Source: Lysobacter stagni
Lineage (GTDB): Bacteria; Pseudomonadota; Gammaproteobacteria; Xanthomonadales; Xanthomonadaceae
Length of the DNA stretch: 64,000 nt
Assembly: GCF_030053425.1 (NCBI RefSeq)
Contig: NZ_JASGBI010000001.1
Location: forward strand, 471,001 to 535,000
Direction: 5' to 3'
Positions 12,785 to 19,923 of this stretch are shown here, piece after piece; position 1 is the stretch's first letter, and each line of letters opens with the position of its first letter. The position numbers were made by a program, and so were the translations under genes. The notes under the pieces were generated by a model, which had not been told where the DNA came from, did not search any database, and worked only from the letters and a program-made list of their open reading frames with translations.

Positions 12785-12806
12785 ACGGGCCCCGCGAGGG
12801 GCCCGT
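12785..12806 (+). terminator. Terminator after ompW
   Basis: A 9-bp perfect stem (ACGGGCCCC / GGGGCCCGT) with a GCGA tetraloop, followed by TCCGTTTCATTT. It lies 20 bp past the ompW stop. Confidence 0.75.
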
Positions 12807-12941
12807 TCCGTTTCATTTCCTTCATGCCCGTCCGGGTTTGCCGGACAGTCGTCACGAAACCCGCTGGGCCCTCTGCCCCACATTCACGCCGCGATAACCG
12901 CCTCTCGTTAGGGTCGCGGTGTTTCCCCGGAGGAGTTGCGC

Positions 12942-13136
12942 ATGACCACCAAGCTCGACAAACCCCTGCGTCGCGAGATCGTGATCGAGGAGCGGCCGTA
13001 CACCCTCACCATCGACGCCGATGGACTGAAGCTCGTGGAGAAAGGGCGCCGCAACGGACAGGAGCTGCGCTGGGCGGACCTGGTCAGCGGCAATGCCGCG
13101 TTGAGCGCGGCGCTGACGGCCAGCACGGAACGCTGA
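12942..13136 (+). CDS. Small conserved-looking cytoplasmic protein
   Basis: This 64-residue protein has no signal peptide or membrane segment. A strong GGAGGAG lies 7 nt before the ATG, the best evidence that it is real. The middle (YTLTIDADGLKLVEKGRRNGQELRW) looks like a small beta-rich domain of alternating hydrophobic and charged residues. Function unknown. It stands alone between ompW and the EamA transporter. Confidence 0.65.
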   Translation: MTTKLDKPLRREIVIEERPYTLTIDADGLKLVEKGRRNGQELRWADLVSGNAALSAALTASTER

Positions 13137-13375
13137 GCACGGAGGGCGCCCGAAGGGCCGTCGATCGTCATCCAGCGGGATGAAGGGCGGAACTCCGCGG
13201 CGTGTGGTGGAACAGGTGGCCGGCAACCGCCGGCTCGACCTGCAGCGCACGCGCGGTGAGCGCATCACCGCGCTGTGCAGATCCGGTTCCCGGCTTCGCG
13301 CTTGCGTTTCATGCCGCCCGACCGCCATCGCATCGATGGTCGCTGCGAAACCGCAACACCTGACCGCTCACCGCG

Positions 13376-14263
13376 TCAGGGGTGCTCCGCCTCGACGTGA
13401 ACGCGTTCGCGGCGGATCAGGTAGAGACCGCTGACCACGATGATCGATGCGCCCACCCAGGTGATGGCGTCGGGCAGCACACCCCACAGCGTCATGTCGA
13501 ACAGCACACCCCATATCAAGGCGGTGTATTCCAAAGGCGCGATCAACGACGCCTCGCCGAGACGGAACGCTTCGGTGATCGCGTACTGGCCCAGCGCGCC
13601 AGCAACGCCGATGCCCGCGATCAGCCACAGGTCCTCGCGCTGGATCGGCACCCATTCCGGCCAGGCCATCACGCCCGCGCCCAGCGCGATCATCACCATC
13701 AGCCAGACCATCATCGACTGCGTGCTGTCGGTACGGGCGAGGATGCGTACGGTGATCGCGCTGATCGCGTACATCACCGCGGCCACCAGCACCGCGAGCG
13801 CCGCGACGCTGATCAGACCTTCGCCGGTGGGACGCAGCAGCACCAGCACGCCGACCAGACCGATCGCGATGGCGATCCAGCGCCGCGGCCCGACCTTCTC
13901 GCCCAGCAGGGGCACGGACAGCGCGGTGATCAGCAACGGGGCGACGAAGAAGACCGAGTACGTGGTCGACAACGGCAGCTTCGAAACCGCGTAGACGAAG
14001 GTCGCCATCATCGCCACGCCGAGCACGCCACGCAGCAGGTGCAACGACCAGCGCACGCGCAGCAGCGGGCGGATACCGCTGGTAGCCAGCGCCCACGCCA
14101 GCACCAGCGGCAACGACGCCGCGCCGCGCAGCGAGGCCACCTGGAAGGGCGGATAGTGCGTGGACAGCTGTTTGAGTCCCGCGTCCATCATCGCGAACAT
14201 CGCGACCGCCACCAGCATGGTCAGCATGGCGCGGTTCCGGTGGGGATTGCGGGACGTGGGCAT
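13376..14263 (-). CDS. EamA/DMT family transporter
   Basis: This 295-residue inner membrane protein has ten predicted helices in two EamA repeats (about residues 15-145 and 155-285), the usual design of drug/metabolite exporters. Visible landmarks are the FAMMDAGLKQLS start of the first repeat and SLIAPLEYTALIWGVLF, the conserved end of helix 8 in the second. Substrate cannot be read from sequence. It is monocistronic, with repeat-rich DNA upstream. Confidence 0.88.
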   Translation of the reverse strand: MPTSRNPHRNRAMLTMLVAVAMFAMMDAGLKQLSTHYPPFQVASLRGAASLPLVLAWALATSGIRPLLRVRWSLHLLRGVLGVAMMATFVYAVSKLPLSTTYSVFFVAPLLITALSVPLLGEKVGPRRWIAIAIGLVGVLVLLRPTGEGLISVAALAVLVAAVMYAISAITVRILARTDSTQSMMVWLMVMIALGAGVMAWPEWVPIQREDLWLIAGIGVAGALGQYAITEAFRLGEASLIAPLEYTALIWGVLFDMTLWGVLPDAITWVGASIIVVSGLYLIRRERVHVEAEHP

Positions 14264-14808
14264 GGCGACGGGATGTGCGGGGGAAGCGAACTATGCCATT
14301 GATGGCTGGTCGCTACGTTTCACCCTCTCCCCTTGCGGGAGAGGGACAGACCGCGAAGCGGCCAGGGAGAGGGGTATGCGGCGCACGAACGCAACGCACG
14401 TGCTGCGCGCGCCCCCTCTTCCGGCGCTGCGCGCCACCTTCTCCCGCAAGGGGAGAAGGGAGAGCCGATGGCCGCTTTGCGGCACGAGCTTCGATGAGGT
14501 TGCCTAATGCCATCCCCGGCACTACGTTCTCCCTCTCCCCTTGCGGGAGAGGGACAGACCGCGAAGCGGCCAGGGAGAGGGGTATGCGGCGCACGTACGC
14601 AACGCACGCGCTGCGAGCGCCCCCTCTTCGGGCGCTGCGCGCCACCTTCTCCCGCGAAGGAAGAAGTGGGCAGTGCCGCGCACGCACCGTCTTCGATGGC
14701 GATGCCGCTGCCATCCATGGCGTCGCGTTGCAGGCTTCGGATTGCCCGGCCCGGCCATCCTGGCCCGGCGTTCGTCGCGAGCGCGCCATGGCGCGCAAAC
14801 ACCGCTCC
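14264..14808. repeat. Repeat-rich intergenic region: two CCCTCTCCC elements and one CCATGG element
   Basis: No gene is evident. Two near-identical copies of about 140 bp (14312-14460 and 14522-14666) each contain inverted CCCTCTCC / GGAGAGGG arms and the core GACCGCGAAGCGGCCAGGG. From about 14686 to 14806 follows a second element with CCATCCATGG and GCGCGCCATGGCGCGC. Both types recur in the opposite orientation at 25737-26103. Open frames here are by-products of the repeats. Confidence 0.85.
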
Positions 14809-15888
14809 TCACCCACCCCCACGTCGCAGGCTGTCGATGTCGATCACAAACCGGTACCGCACGTCCGAGCGCAGCATGCGCTCGTAGGCTTCGTTGATCT
14901 GCTCGATGCGGATCAGCTCGATGTCCGAGGCGATGCCGTGCTGCGCGCAGAAGTCCAGCATTTCCTGCGTTTCGCGGATGCCGCCGATCATCGAACCGGC
15001 CAGGCGGCGGCGCTTGCGGGTCAGGCTGCCGGCGGAAACCACTTCGGGCTCCTCCGGCAGGCCCACCAGCACCATCGTGCCGTCGAGCCTGAGCAGGTTG
15101 AGGTAGGCGTTGTAGTCGTGCTTCGCCGAGACCGTGTCGATGATGAAGTCGAAGGTGTTCGCCTTCTCCTTGAACACCGAACCATCGCGTGTGGATGCGA
15201 AGTCCTGCGCGCCCAGCGCCTGCGCATCGGCACGCTTGGATTCGGAGGTACTCAGCACCGTGACGTGTGCGCCCATCGCCGCGGCCAGCTTCACCGCCAT
15301 GTGGCCCAGGCCACCCAACCCCACCACCGCCACGCGATCCCCCGGCTTCACGCCGAAATGCTTCAGCGGCGAGTACGTGGTGATGCCCGCGCACAGCAGC
15401 GGTGCGGCACGGTCGAGCGGCAGCGCCTCGGGAACGCGCAGCACGTAGTCCTGGTCGACCGTGATCATCGTGGCGTAGCCGCCGTAGGTCGGCCGGCTCT
15501 TGTCGAAGCGGTGCTCGACCGGGTCGCGCTCGTAACTGTTGTAGGTGCCGCTCATGCCGAAGTCGCAGTACTGCTCCTCGCCGTCCCTGCACGACGGGCA
15601 GCGCCGGCACGAATCGACGAATACGCCGACACCGACCGCCTCGCCGACCTGGAAACGCTCCACCTGCGAGCCGACCCGCGACACGCGCCCGACGATCTCG
15701 TGACCCGGCACCATCGGGAAGACCGAGCCGCCCCAGCCGTCGCGCGCCTGGTGGATGTCGGAATGGCACACGCCGCAATAGAGGATGTCGATCAGCACCT
15801 CGCGCGGGCCGGGCTCGCGCCGCTCGATGTTGAACGGAGCCAGGGGCGAGGTCGCGTCGAGCGCGGCGTAGGCAGGCGTCTTGAGCAT
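14809..15888 (-). CDS. Zinc-dependent NAD(P)+ alcohol dehydrogenase, cinnamyl-alcohol dehydrogenase type
   Basis: This 359-residue cytoplasmic medium-chain dehydrogenase interconverts alcohols and aldehydes. The catalytic zinc site is seen in CGVCHSDIH and GHEIVGRV, structural zinc in CRRCPSCRDGEEQYC, and the cofactor fold in GLGGLGHMAVKLAAAMGA. The series resembles YahK/AdhC-like aldehyde reductases, normally NADPH-preferring. I chose MLKTPAYAALDA as the start; the longer frame adds residues without homology. Monocistronic; substrate unknown. Confidence 0.9.
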   Translation of the reverse strand: MLKTPAYAALDATSPLAPFNIERREPGPREVLIDILYCGVCHSDIHQARDGWGGSVFPMVPGHEIVGRVSRVGSQVERFQVGEAVGVGVFVDSCRRCPSCRDGEEQYCDFGMSGTYNSYERDPVEHRFDKSRPTYGGYATMITVDQDYVLRVPEALPLDRAAPLLCAGITTYSPLKHFGVKPGDRVAVVGLGGLGHMAVKLAAAMGAHVTVLSTSESKRADAQALGAQDFASTRDGSVFKEKANTFDFIIDTVSAKHDYNAYLNLLRLDGTMVLVGLPEEPEVVSAGSLTRKRRRLAGSMIGGIRETQEMLDFCAQHGIASDIELIRIEQINEAYERMLRSDVRYRFVIDIDSLRRGGG

Positions 15889-16037
15889 GGCGGGGTTCCC
15901 GATCGAAGGACCGCGCAAGTCTAGTCCCGCGCGGGTGGGTGCGCTGTGCGCATGGCGGTCAACACAGCGTGCCGCGGCTGCGCCTTCGCGCCCGCTGCGC
16001 TACCCTTTGCGCCCCCGCACACACGCCGGAGCCGGCC

Positions 16038-16520
16038 ATGCCCTCCTTCGACATCGTCTCCGAAGTCGACCGCCACGAACTCACCAATGCCGTCGACCAG
16101 GCCAACCGCGAGCTCGGCACGCGGTTCGACTTCAAGGGCGTGGACGCGAAGTTCGCGCTGGACGAGCAGGTAATTACCCAGTCCGCGCCGAGCGACTTCC
16201 AGCTCAAGCAGATGACCGACATCCTGCGTGCGCGCCTGATCGCGCGCAGCATCGACTCGCGCTGCCTGGAGTTCGGCGACGTCGAGACCAACCTGGCCGG
16301 TGCGCGACAGAAGATCACGGTCAAGCAGGGCATCGAGCGCGATCTGGCCAAGAAGATCCAGGGCGCGCTCAAGGACGCCAAGCTCAAGGTCGAAAGCCAG
16401 ATCAACGGCGACAAGCTGCGCGTGACCGGCAAGAAGCGCGACGACCTGCAGGCCGCCATCGCGCTGCTCAAGGCGACCGAGTACGAGCGCCCGCTGCAGT
16501 TCGACAACTTCCGCGACTGA
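16038..16520 (+). CDS. yajQ: YajQ family nucleotide-binding protein
   Basis: This 160-residue protein begins MPSFDIVSEVDRHELTNAVD, the family hallmark, and ends KATEYERPLQFDNFRD. YajQ has two ferredoxin-like domains. The Xanthomonas campestris homologue is reported as a cyclic di-GMP-binding protein that partners a LysR regulator in virulence control; the same role here is inference. Start at 16038, after GGAGCCGGCC. It is followed 4 bp later by the DUF1415 gene. Confidence 0.95.
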   Translation: MPSFDIVSEVDRHELTNAVDQANRELGTRFDFKGVDAKFALDEQVITQSAPSDFQLKQMTDILRARLIARSIDSRCLEFGDVETNLAGARQKITVKQGIERDLAKKIQGALKDAKLKVESQINGDKLRVTGKKRDDLQAAIALLKATEYERPLQFDNFRD

Positions 16521-16524
16521 AGCC

Positions 16525-17064
16525 GTGAGCGACGAAGACGTCATCGCCGCGACGCGCCGCTGGCTGGAGCGCGCGGTGATCGGGCTGAACCTGTGCCCGT
16601 TCGCCAAGGCGGTGTACGTCAAGCAGCAGGTGCGTTTAGTGGTCAGTGCGGCCACCACGCCCGAGGCGCTGCTCGAGGAACTCACCGCCGAACTGTCGCT
16701 GCTGTCCGCCACCGCCGCCGACGTCACCGACACCACGCTGCTGATCCACCCGCACGTGCTGACGGACTTCCTGGACTACAACGACTTCCTGGACCGGGCC
16801 GATGCCGCCGTCGCGGCGCTCGACCTCGAGGGCGAGATCCAGGTCGCCAGCTTCCATCCGGACTATCGCTTCGCCGGCACCGCGCCGGACGAGATGGGCA
16901 ACTTCACCAACCGTTCGCCCTACCCCACTCTGCACCTGCTGCGCGAGGCCAGCATCGACCGCGCGGTCGCGGCGTTCCCGGACCCGGAGGTCATCGTCGA
17001 GCGCAACATCGCGGCGCTGGAGCAGCTCGGTGTGGAAGGCTGGCGGAAGCTGATGACGCCCTGA
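16525..17064 (+). CDS. DUF1415 family protein
   Basis: This 179-residue cytoplasmic protein starts at a GTG 4 bp after the yajQ stop, so the two probably share a transcript. The family hallmarks are GLNLCPFAKAVY near residue 25, LLIHPHVLTDFLDYNDFLD around 75-95, and FHPDYRFAGTAPDEMGNFTNRSPYPTLHLLRE further on. The conserved Cys, His and Asp residues would suit a catalytic or metal-binding role, but no function is established that I know of. Confidence 0.88.
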   Translation: MSDEDVIAATRRWLERAVIGLNLCPFAKAVYVKQQVRLVVSAATTPEALLEELTAELSLLSATAADVTDTTLLIHPHVLTDFLDYNDFLDRADAAVAALDLEGEIQVASFHPDYRFAGTAPDEMGNFTNRSPYPTLHLLREASIDRAVAAFPDPEVIVERNIAALEQLGVEGWRKLMTP

Positions 17065-17071
17065 GGGCGCG

Positions 17072-17749
17072 CTAACCCAATGCGGGCTCGATCAGCGCCC
17101 GCGCATGCAGCAGTGAGTCGACGATGCGGTGGCCCAGTGCGCGCACCTCGTCATCCGGCGCCACCAGGTCCGGCACCTGGATGGGTGTCATGCCCGCCGC
17201 GAGCGCGGCGCGCACACCGGCCGCCGAATCCTCCAGCACGATGCAGCGTTCCGGCGCTACGCCCAGCTGCTTCGCCGCCAGCAGGTAGATGTCCGGCGCC
17301 GGCTTCGAATGTTCGACATCGCTGCCGGTGACGATCGTGTCGAAGTGCGGCAACAGGCCGGCCAGTTCCAACTTCTGCAGCGCGCGCGGGCGACGCGTGG
17401 AGGTTCCAACCGCACGCGGTATGCCGCGCTCGTGCAGCAGCGCCAGCAGTTCGAACACACCCGCCTTGATCGGCAGCCCCGCTTCCACGCGTGCGTCGTA
17501 ACGCACCTGCAGACCGGCCAGCAGCGCCTGGACCTGCGCTTCGGGAAGACGTTCGCGCAGCAGGTCCCGGCAGACGCGATCGGAGTGGCCGACGAACGAC
17601 AGCCACAACGCATCGTCCAGTTCCAGTTGCAGCTCGGTCGACGCCTCGCGCCAGCATTCCAACAGCGCGCGTTCGCTCTCGATCATCAGCCCGTCCATGT
17701 CGAACAGCACCGCGACGGGCGAGAATTCCACTGGCTGCAACAGGCTCAC
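17072..17749 (-). CDS. HAD family phosphatase (beta-phosphoglucomutase-like)
   Basis: This 225-residue hydrolase has HAD motif I FDMDGLMIESE (nucleophile and acid/base Asp), motif II GTSTRR, a Lys in HSKPAPDIY and motif IV VLEDSAAGVRAALAAGM. The helical cap after motif I makes it a subclass I sugar phosphatase or mutase of the YniC/YcjU type; substrate not predictable. It is third in a minus-strand operon, its start overlapping the rsuA stop by 4 nt. Confidence 0.9.
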   Translation of the reverse strand: MSLLQPVEFSPVAVLFDMDGLMIESERALLECWREASTELQLELDDALWLSFVGHSDRVCRDLLRERLPEAQVQALLAGLQVRYDARVEAGLPIKAGVFELLALLHERGIPRAVGTSTRRPRALQKLELAGLLPHFDTIVTGSDVEHSKPAPDIYLLAAKQLGVAPERCIVLEDSAAGVRAALAAGMTPIQVPDLVAPDDEVRALGHRIVDSLLHARALIEPALG

Positions 17750-18453
17750 CGGCTTTCTCCGAACATCACGTCAAGGTCCGCCGTATCCAGCGTGCGCCAT
17801 TGGCCCGGCGCGAGGTCGCCCAGCGCGAGCCCACCGATCCGGCTGCGGTGCAGCGCATCGACATGGTTGCCCACCGCGGCGAACATGCGCCGCACCTGGT
17901 GATAACGGCCTTCGGTCAGCGTCAGCGACGCCTGGCGTGGACCGTCCACGCGCAGCGCCGCCGGCGCCAGCGGTGTGGTCTCCGCTTCCAGCAGCAGGGT
18001 GCCGCTGGCGAACACCGCGCCCTCGTCGCCGCGCAGGTCCTGCGCCAGCGCGGCCTCGTACACCTTCGGCAACCTTGCCTTGGGCGAGACGATGCGGTGG
18101 AGCAGCGCGCCGTCGTCGGTCATCAGCAACAGGCCGCTGGTGTCGCGGTCCAGCCGGCCGACGCTGGACAGCAGCGGCGAACGCAGACGAAAACGCGGCG
18201 GCAGCAGGTCGTAAATGACGCGCCCCGGGTCCTTCGTCGAACAGGTGTAGCCCACCGGCTTGTGCAGCATCAGCGTGAGGCCGGCAGGCGGGTCCAGCGG
18301 TTGTTCGTCGATGCGGATGGCGTCGTGTTCCACCTTGTCGTCGGCGTACAGCACCTCGCCCTGCGCATCGGTGATGCGACCTTCACGGAACATCGCCATC
18401 ACGTCCTTGCGGCTGCCATAGCCGAGGTTGGCGATGAGTTTGACCAGCTTCAT
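17746..18453 (-). CDS. rsuA: 16S rRNA pseudouridine(516) synthase
   Basis: This enzyme isomerises U516 of 16S rRNA in RsuA. The 235-residue protein has an N-terminal S4 RNA-binding domain (about 1-58, LVKLIANLGYGSRKDVMAMF) and the catalytic domain with Asp in GRLDRDTSGLLLMT, plus the family motifs LMLHKPVGYTCST and GRYHQVRRMFAAVG. The start at 18453 forms an ATGA overlap with rsmC. Paralogous RluE/RluF specificity cannot be fully excluded, but the S4 domain and length favour RsuA. Confidence 0.88.
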   Translation of the reverse strand: MKLVKLIANLGYGSRKDVMAMFREGRITDAQGEVLYADDKVEHDAIRIDEQPLDPPAGLTLMLHKPVGYTCSTKDPGRVIYDLLPPRFRLRSPLLSSVGRLDRDTSGLLLMTDDGALLHRIVSPKARLPKVYEAALAQDLRGDEGAVFASGTLLLEAETTPLAPAALRVDGPRQASLTLTEGRYHQVRRMFAAVGNHVDALHRSRIGGLALGDLAPGQWRTLDTADLDVMFGESR

Positions 18454-19511
18454 CGGGAAATCCTGTCGTTGGAACGCACCGCTTCGACCACCTTGAAGCC
18501 GCCCTGTTGTGCCACGGTTTTCACCTGGCCGAAACGCGCATCGAGCTCGGCCTCGTACGGGAGATGCCGGTTCGCCACCAACCACAGGCGCCCGCCCGGC
18601 TTCAACGCCTGCGCCGCGACGGCGATGAAGCGCCGACCGATGTCGGGACGGTCTGTGCGCCCCTGTGCATGGAACGGCGGGTTGCACACGATCACGTCGT
18701 ACGCGCCTTCGATGCCGCGCGTCACGTCGTGCCAGTGGAAGGACAGCGCCACGCGCGACTCGAACGCCGCCAGGTTGATGTGCGACAGATCGAGCGCACG
18801 CGCTTCGGCCTCATACAGATCCAGCGACACGATGCCGGCACAACGCGTGAGCAGCTCGGTGGAAAGGTATCCGTACCCCGCACCGAGATCCGCCGCGGCG
18901 CCCGCGAGGTGTGCAGGCAGATGTTCGGCGAGCAATCGCGACGCCGGATCGATGCGGTCCCACGCGAACACGCCGGGCCGGCTGACGAAGCGGCCGTCGA
19001 CGATGGCGCGTGGCGCGTCGGCCTGCGCCCATTCGCCGGCGAGGTCGGCATTGACCGGCCCGTCGAGCGGCGCGGTCCAGAACACGCGGCATTTGTGTTT
19101 GGACAGGCTGGATACCGGACCGGCAAGGTGTGCCAGATCCGATTCCCCCGACTTCGCCCCTTCGTTGTTTGGGATGCAGGCGACCACACGGCCGCCCGGC
19201 GCGCAGCGGGCGATCGCGCGCGCGAACAGCGCACGCGCCTCGTCGCGCTGTCGCGGCGCCAGCACCAGCACCAGCGCGTGGCGCCTGTCGTCGTCGGCGC
19301 GACCCAGCGTGGCGCCCGATCGCTCCAGCGCGTCGGCCTCGGGGCGGAAGCTCTGCTCGCACACCAGGCCCGGCCAGGCGCGCTGGTGCAGCGGCCAGCC
19401 GTCGCGGGCACGCAGGAACAGGGCGCCGCCTTCGGCCGGCCACGGCAACGAACCGTCGATGAACGGCAGGAACAGGGTTTCGAGTGCGACGTCGCCGTCG
19501 TCGGCGCGCAT
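18450..19511 (-). CDS. rsmC: 16S rRNA (guanine1207-N2)-methyltransferase type protein (RsmC/RlmG family)
   Basis: This 353-residue protein has a degenerate N-terminal half and a C-terminal SAM-dependent methyltransferase domain. The SAM loop is DLGAGYGYLSTELL and the catalytic NPPFH is of the N2-guanine type. That duplicated design and length fit RsmC or RlmG (23S m2G1835); RsmC is slightly favoured by coupling to rsuA. The start MRADDGDVALETLFLPF at 19511 was chosen because upstream residues look non-coding. It is first in the operon rsmC-rsuA-HAD. Confidence 0.82.
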   Translation of the reverse strand: MRADDGDVALETLFLPFIDGSLPWPAEGGALFLRARDGWPLHQRAWPGLVCEQSFRPEADALERSGATLGRADDDRRHALVLVLAPRQRDEARALFARAIARCAPGGRVVACIPNNEGAKSGESDLAHLAGPVSSLSKHKCRVFWTAPLDGPVNADLAGEWAQADAPRAIVDGRFVSRPGVFAWDRIDPASRLLAEHLPAHLAGAAADLGAGYGYLSTELLTRCAGIVSLDLYEAEARALDLSHINLAAFESRVALSFHWHDVTRGIEGAYDVIVCNPPFHAQGRTDRPDIGRRFIAVAAQALKPGGRLWLVANRHLPYEAELDARFGQVKTVAQQGGFKVVEAVRSNDRISR

Positions 19512-19647
19512 GTGTGGGTCCGGGAATGTGAGCGTGATCAATTCTACGCGGCCGCGCGGGCGCATTTGCGGATCCGGGCGCCCGGGCTTCATGCCGACAC
19601 AACACGGCGCGGGCGAACATCGATCCAGGTCAGGTAGGAGAAACGCG

Positions 19648-19908
19648 ATGCGCGCCCTCTTCGTCGGCGGTCTGGTGGACAACAGCGAACTCGACATGGA
19701 CGGCGCCGAGCCGCCCCTGCACTACCCCGAGAACACCGGTGCCGGGCGTCCGCGCTATCGCCTGCACCAGATCGGGCTGCGCGACGGCGAGATCGCCTAC
19801 GCCGTCTACGGGGCGCCGGACCTGCCCGACAACGAGGTGGAGCGCGTGGCGAAGGAACGCGACTATTCGCGCCGGTTCAGCGCCCAGCCCAAGTCGGTGT
19901 TCCAGTAG
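19648..19908 (+). CDS. Small conserved hypothetical protein
   Basis: This 86-residue soluble protein (MRALFVGGLVDNSELDMDG) is preceded by GTAGGAG 8 nt upstream. It contains NTGAGRPRYRLHQIGLRDGE and a charged C-terminus. No signal peptide or membrane segment. No family recognised; the composition is ordinary for coding DNA here. It faces the ybbP-type permease gene with a 15-bp gap. Confidence 0.7.
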   Translation: MRALFVGGLVDNSELDMDGAEPPLHYPENTGAGRPRYRLHQIGLRDGEIAYAVYGAPDLPDNEVERVAKERDYSRRFSAQPKSVFQ

Positions 19909-19923
19909 AAGGCAAGGCGCGCC

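Noticed and set aside
14312..14666. Possible CRISPR or IS element
   Set aside because: Only two copies of a long repeat with inner inverted arms and no regular spacers, no cas genes and no transposase.
17491..19908. 805-codon plus-strand frame through the rsmC-rsuA-HAD operon
   Set aside because: Shadow of three overlapping genes on the other strand with recognisable motifs; the frame is Arg/Ser-rich without domains.
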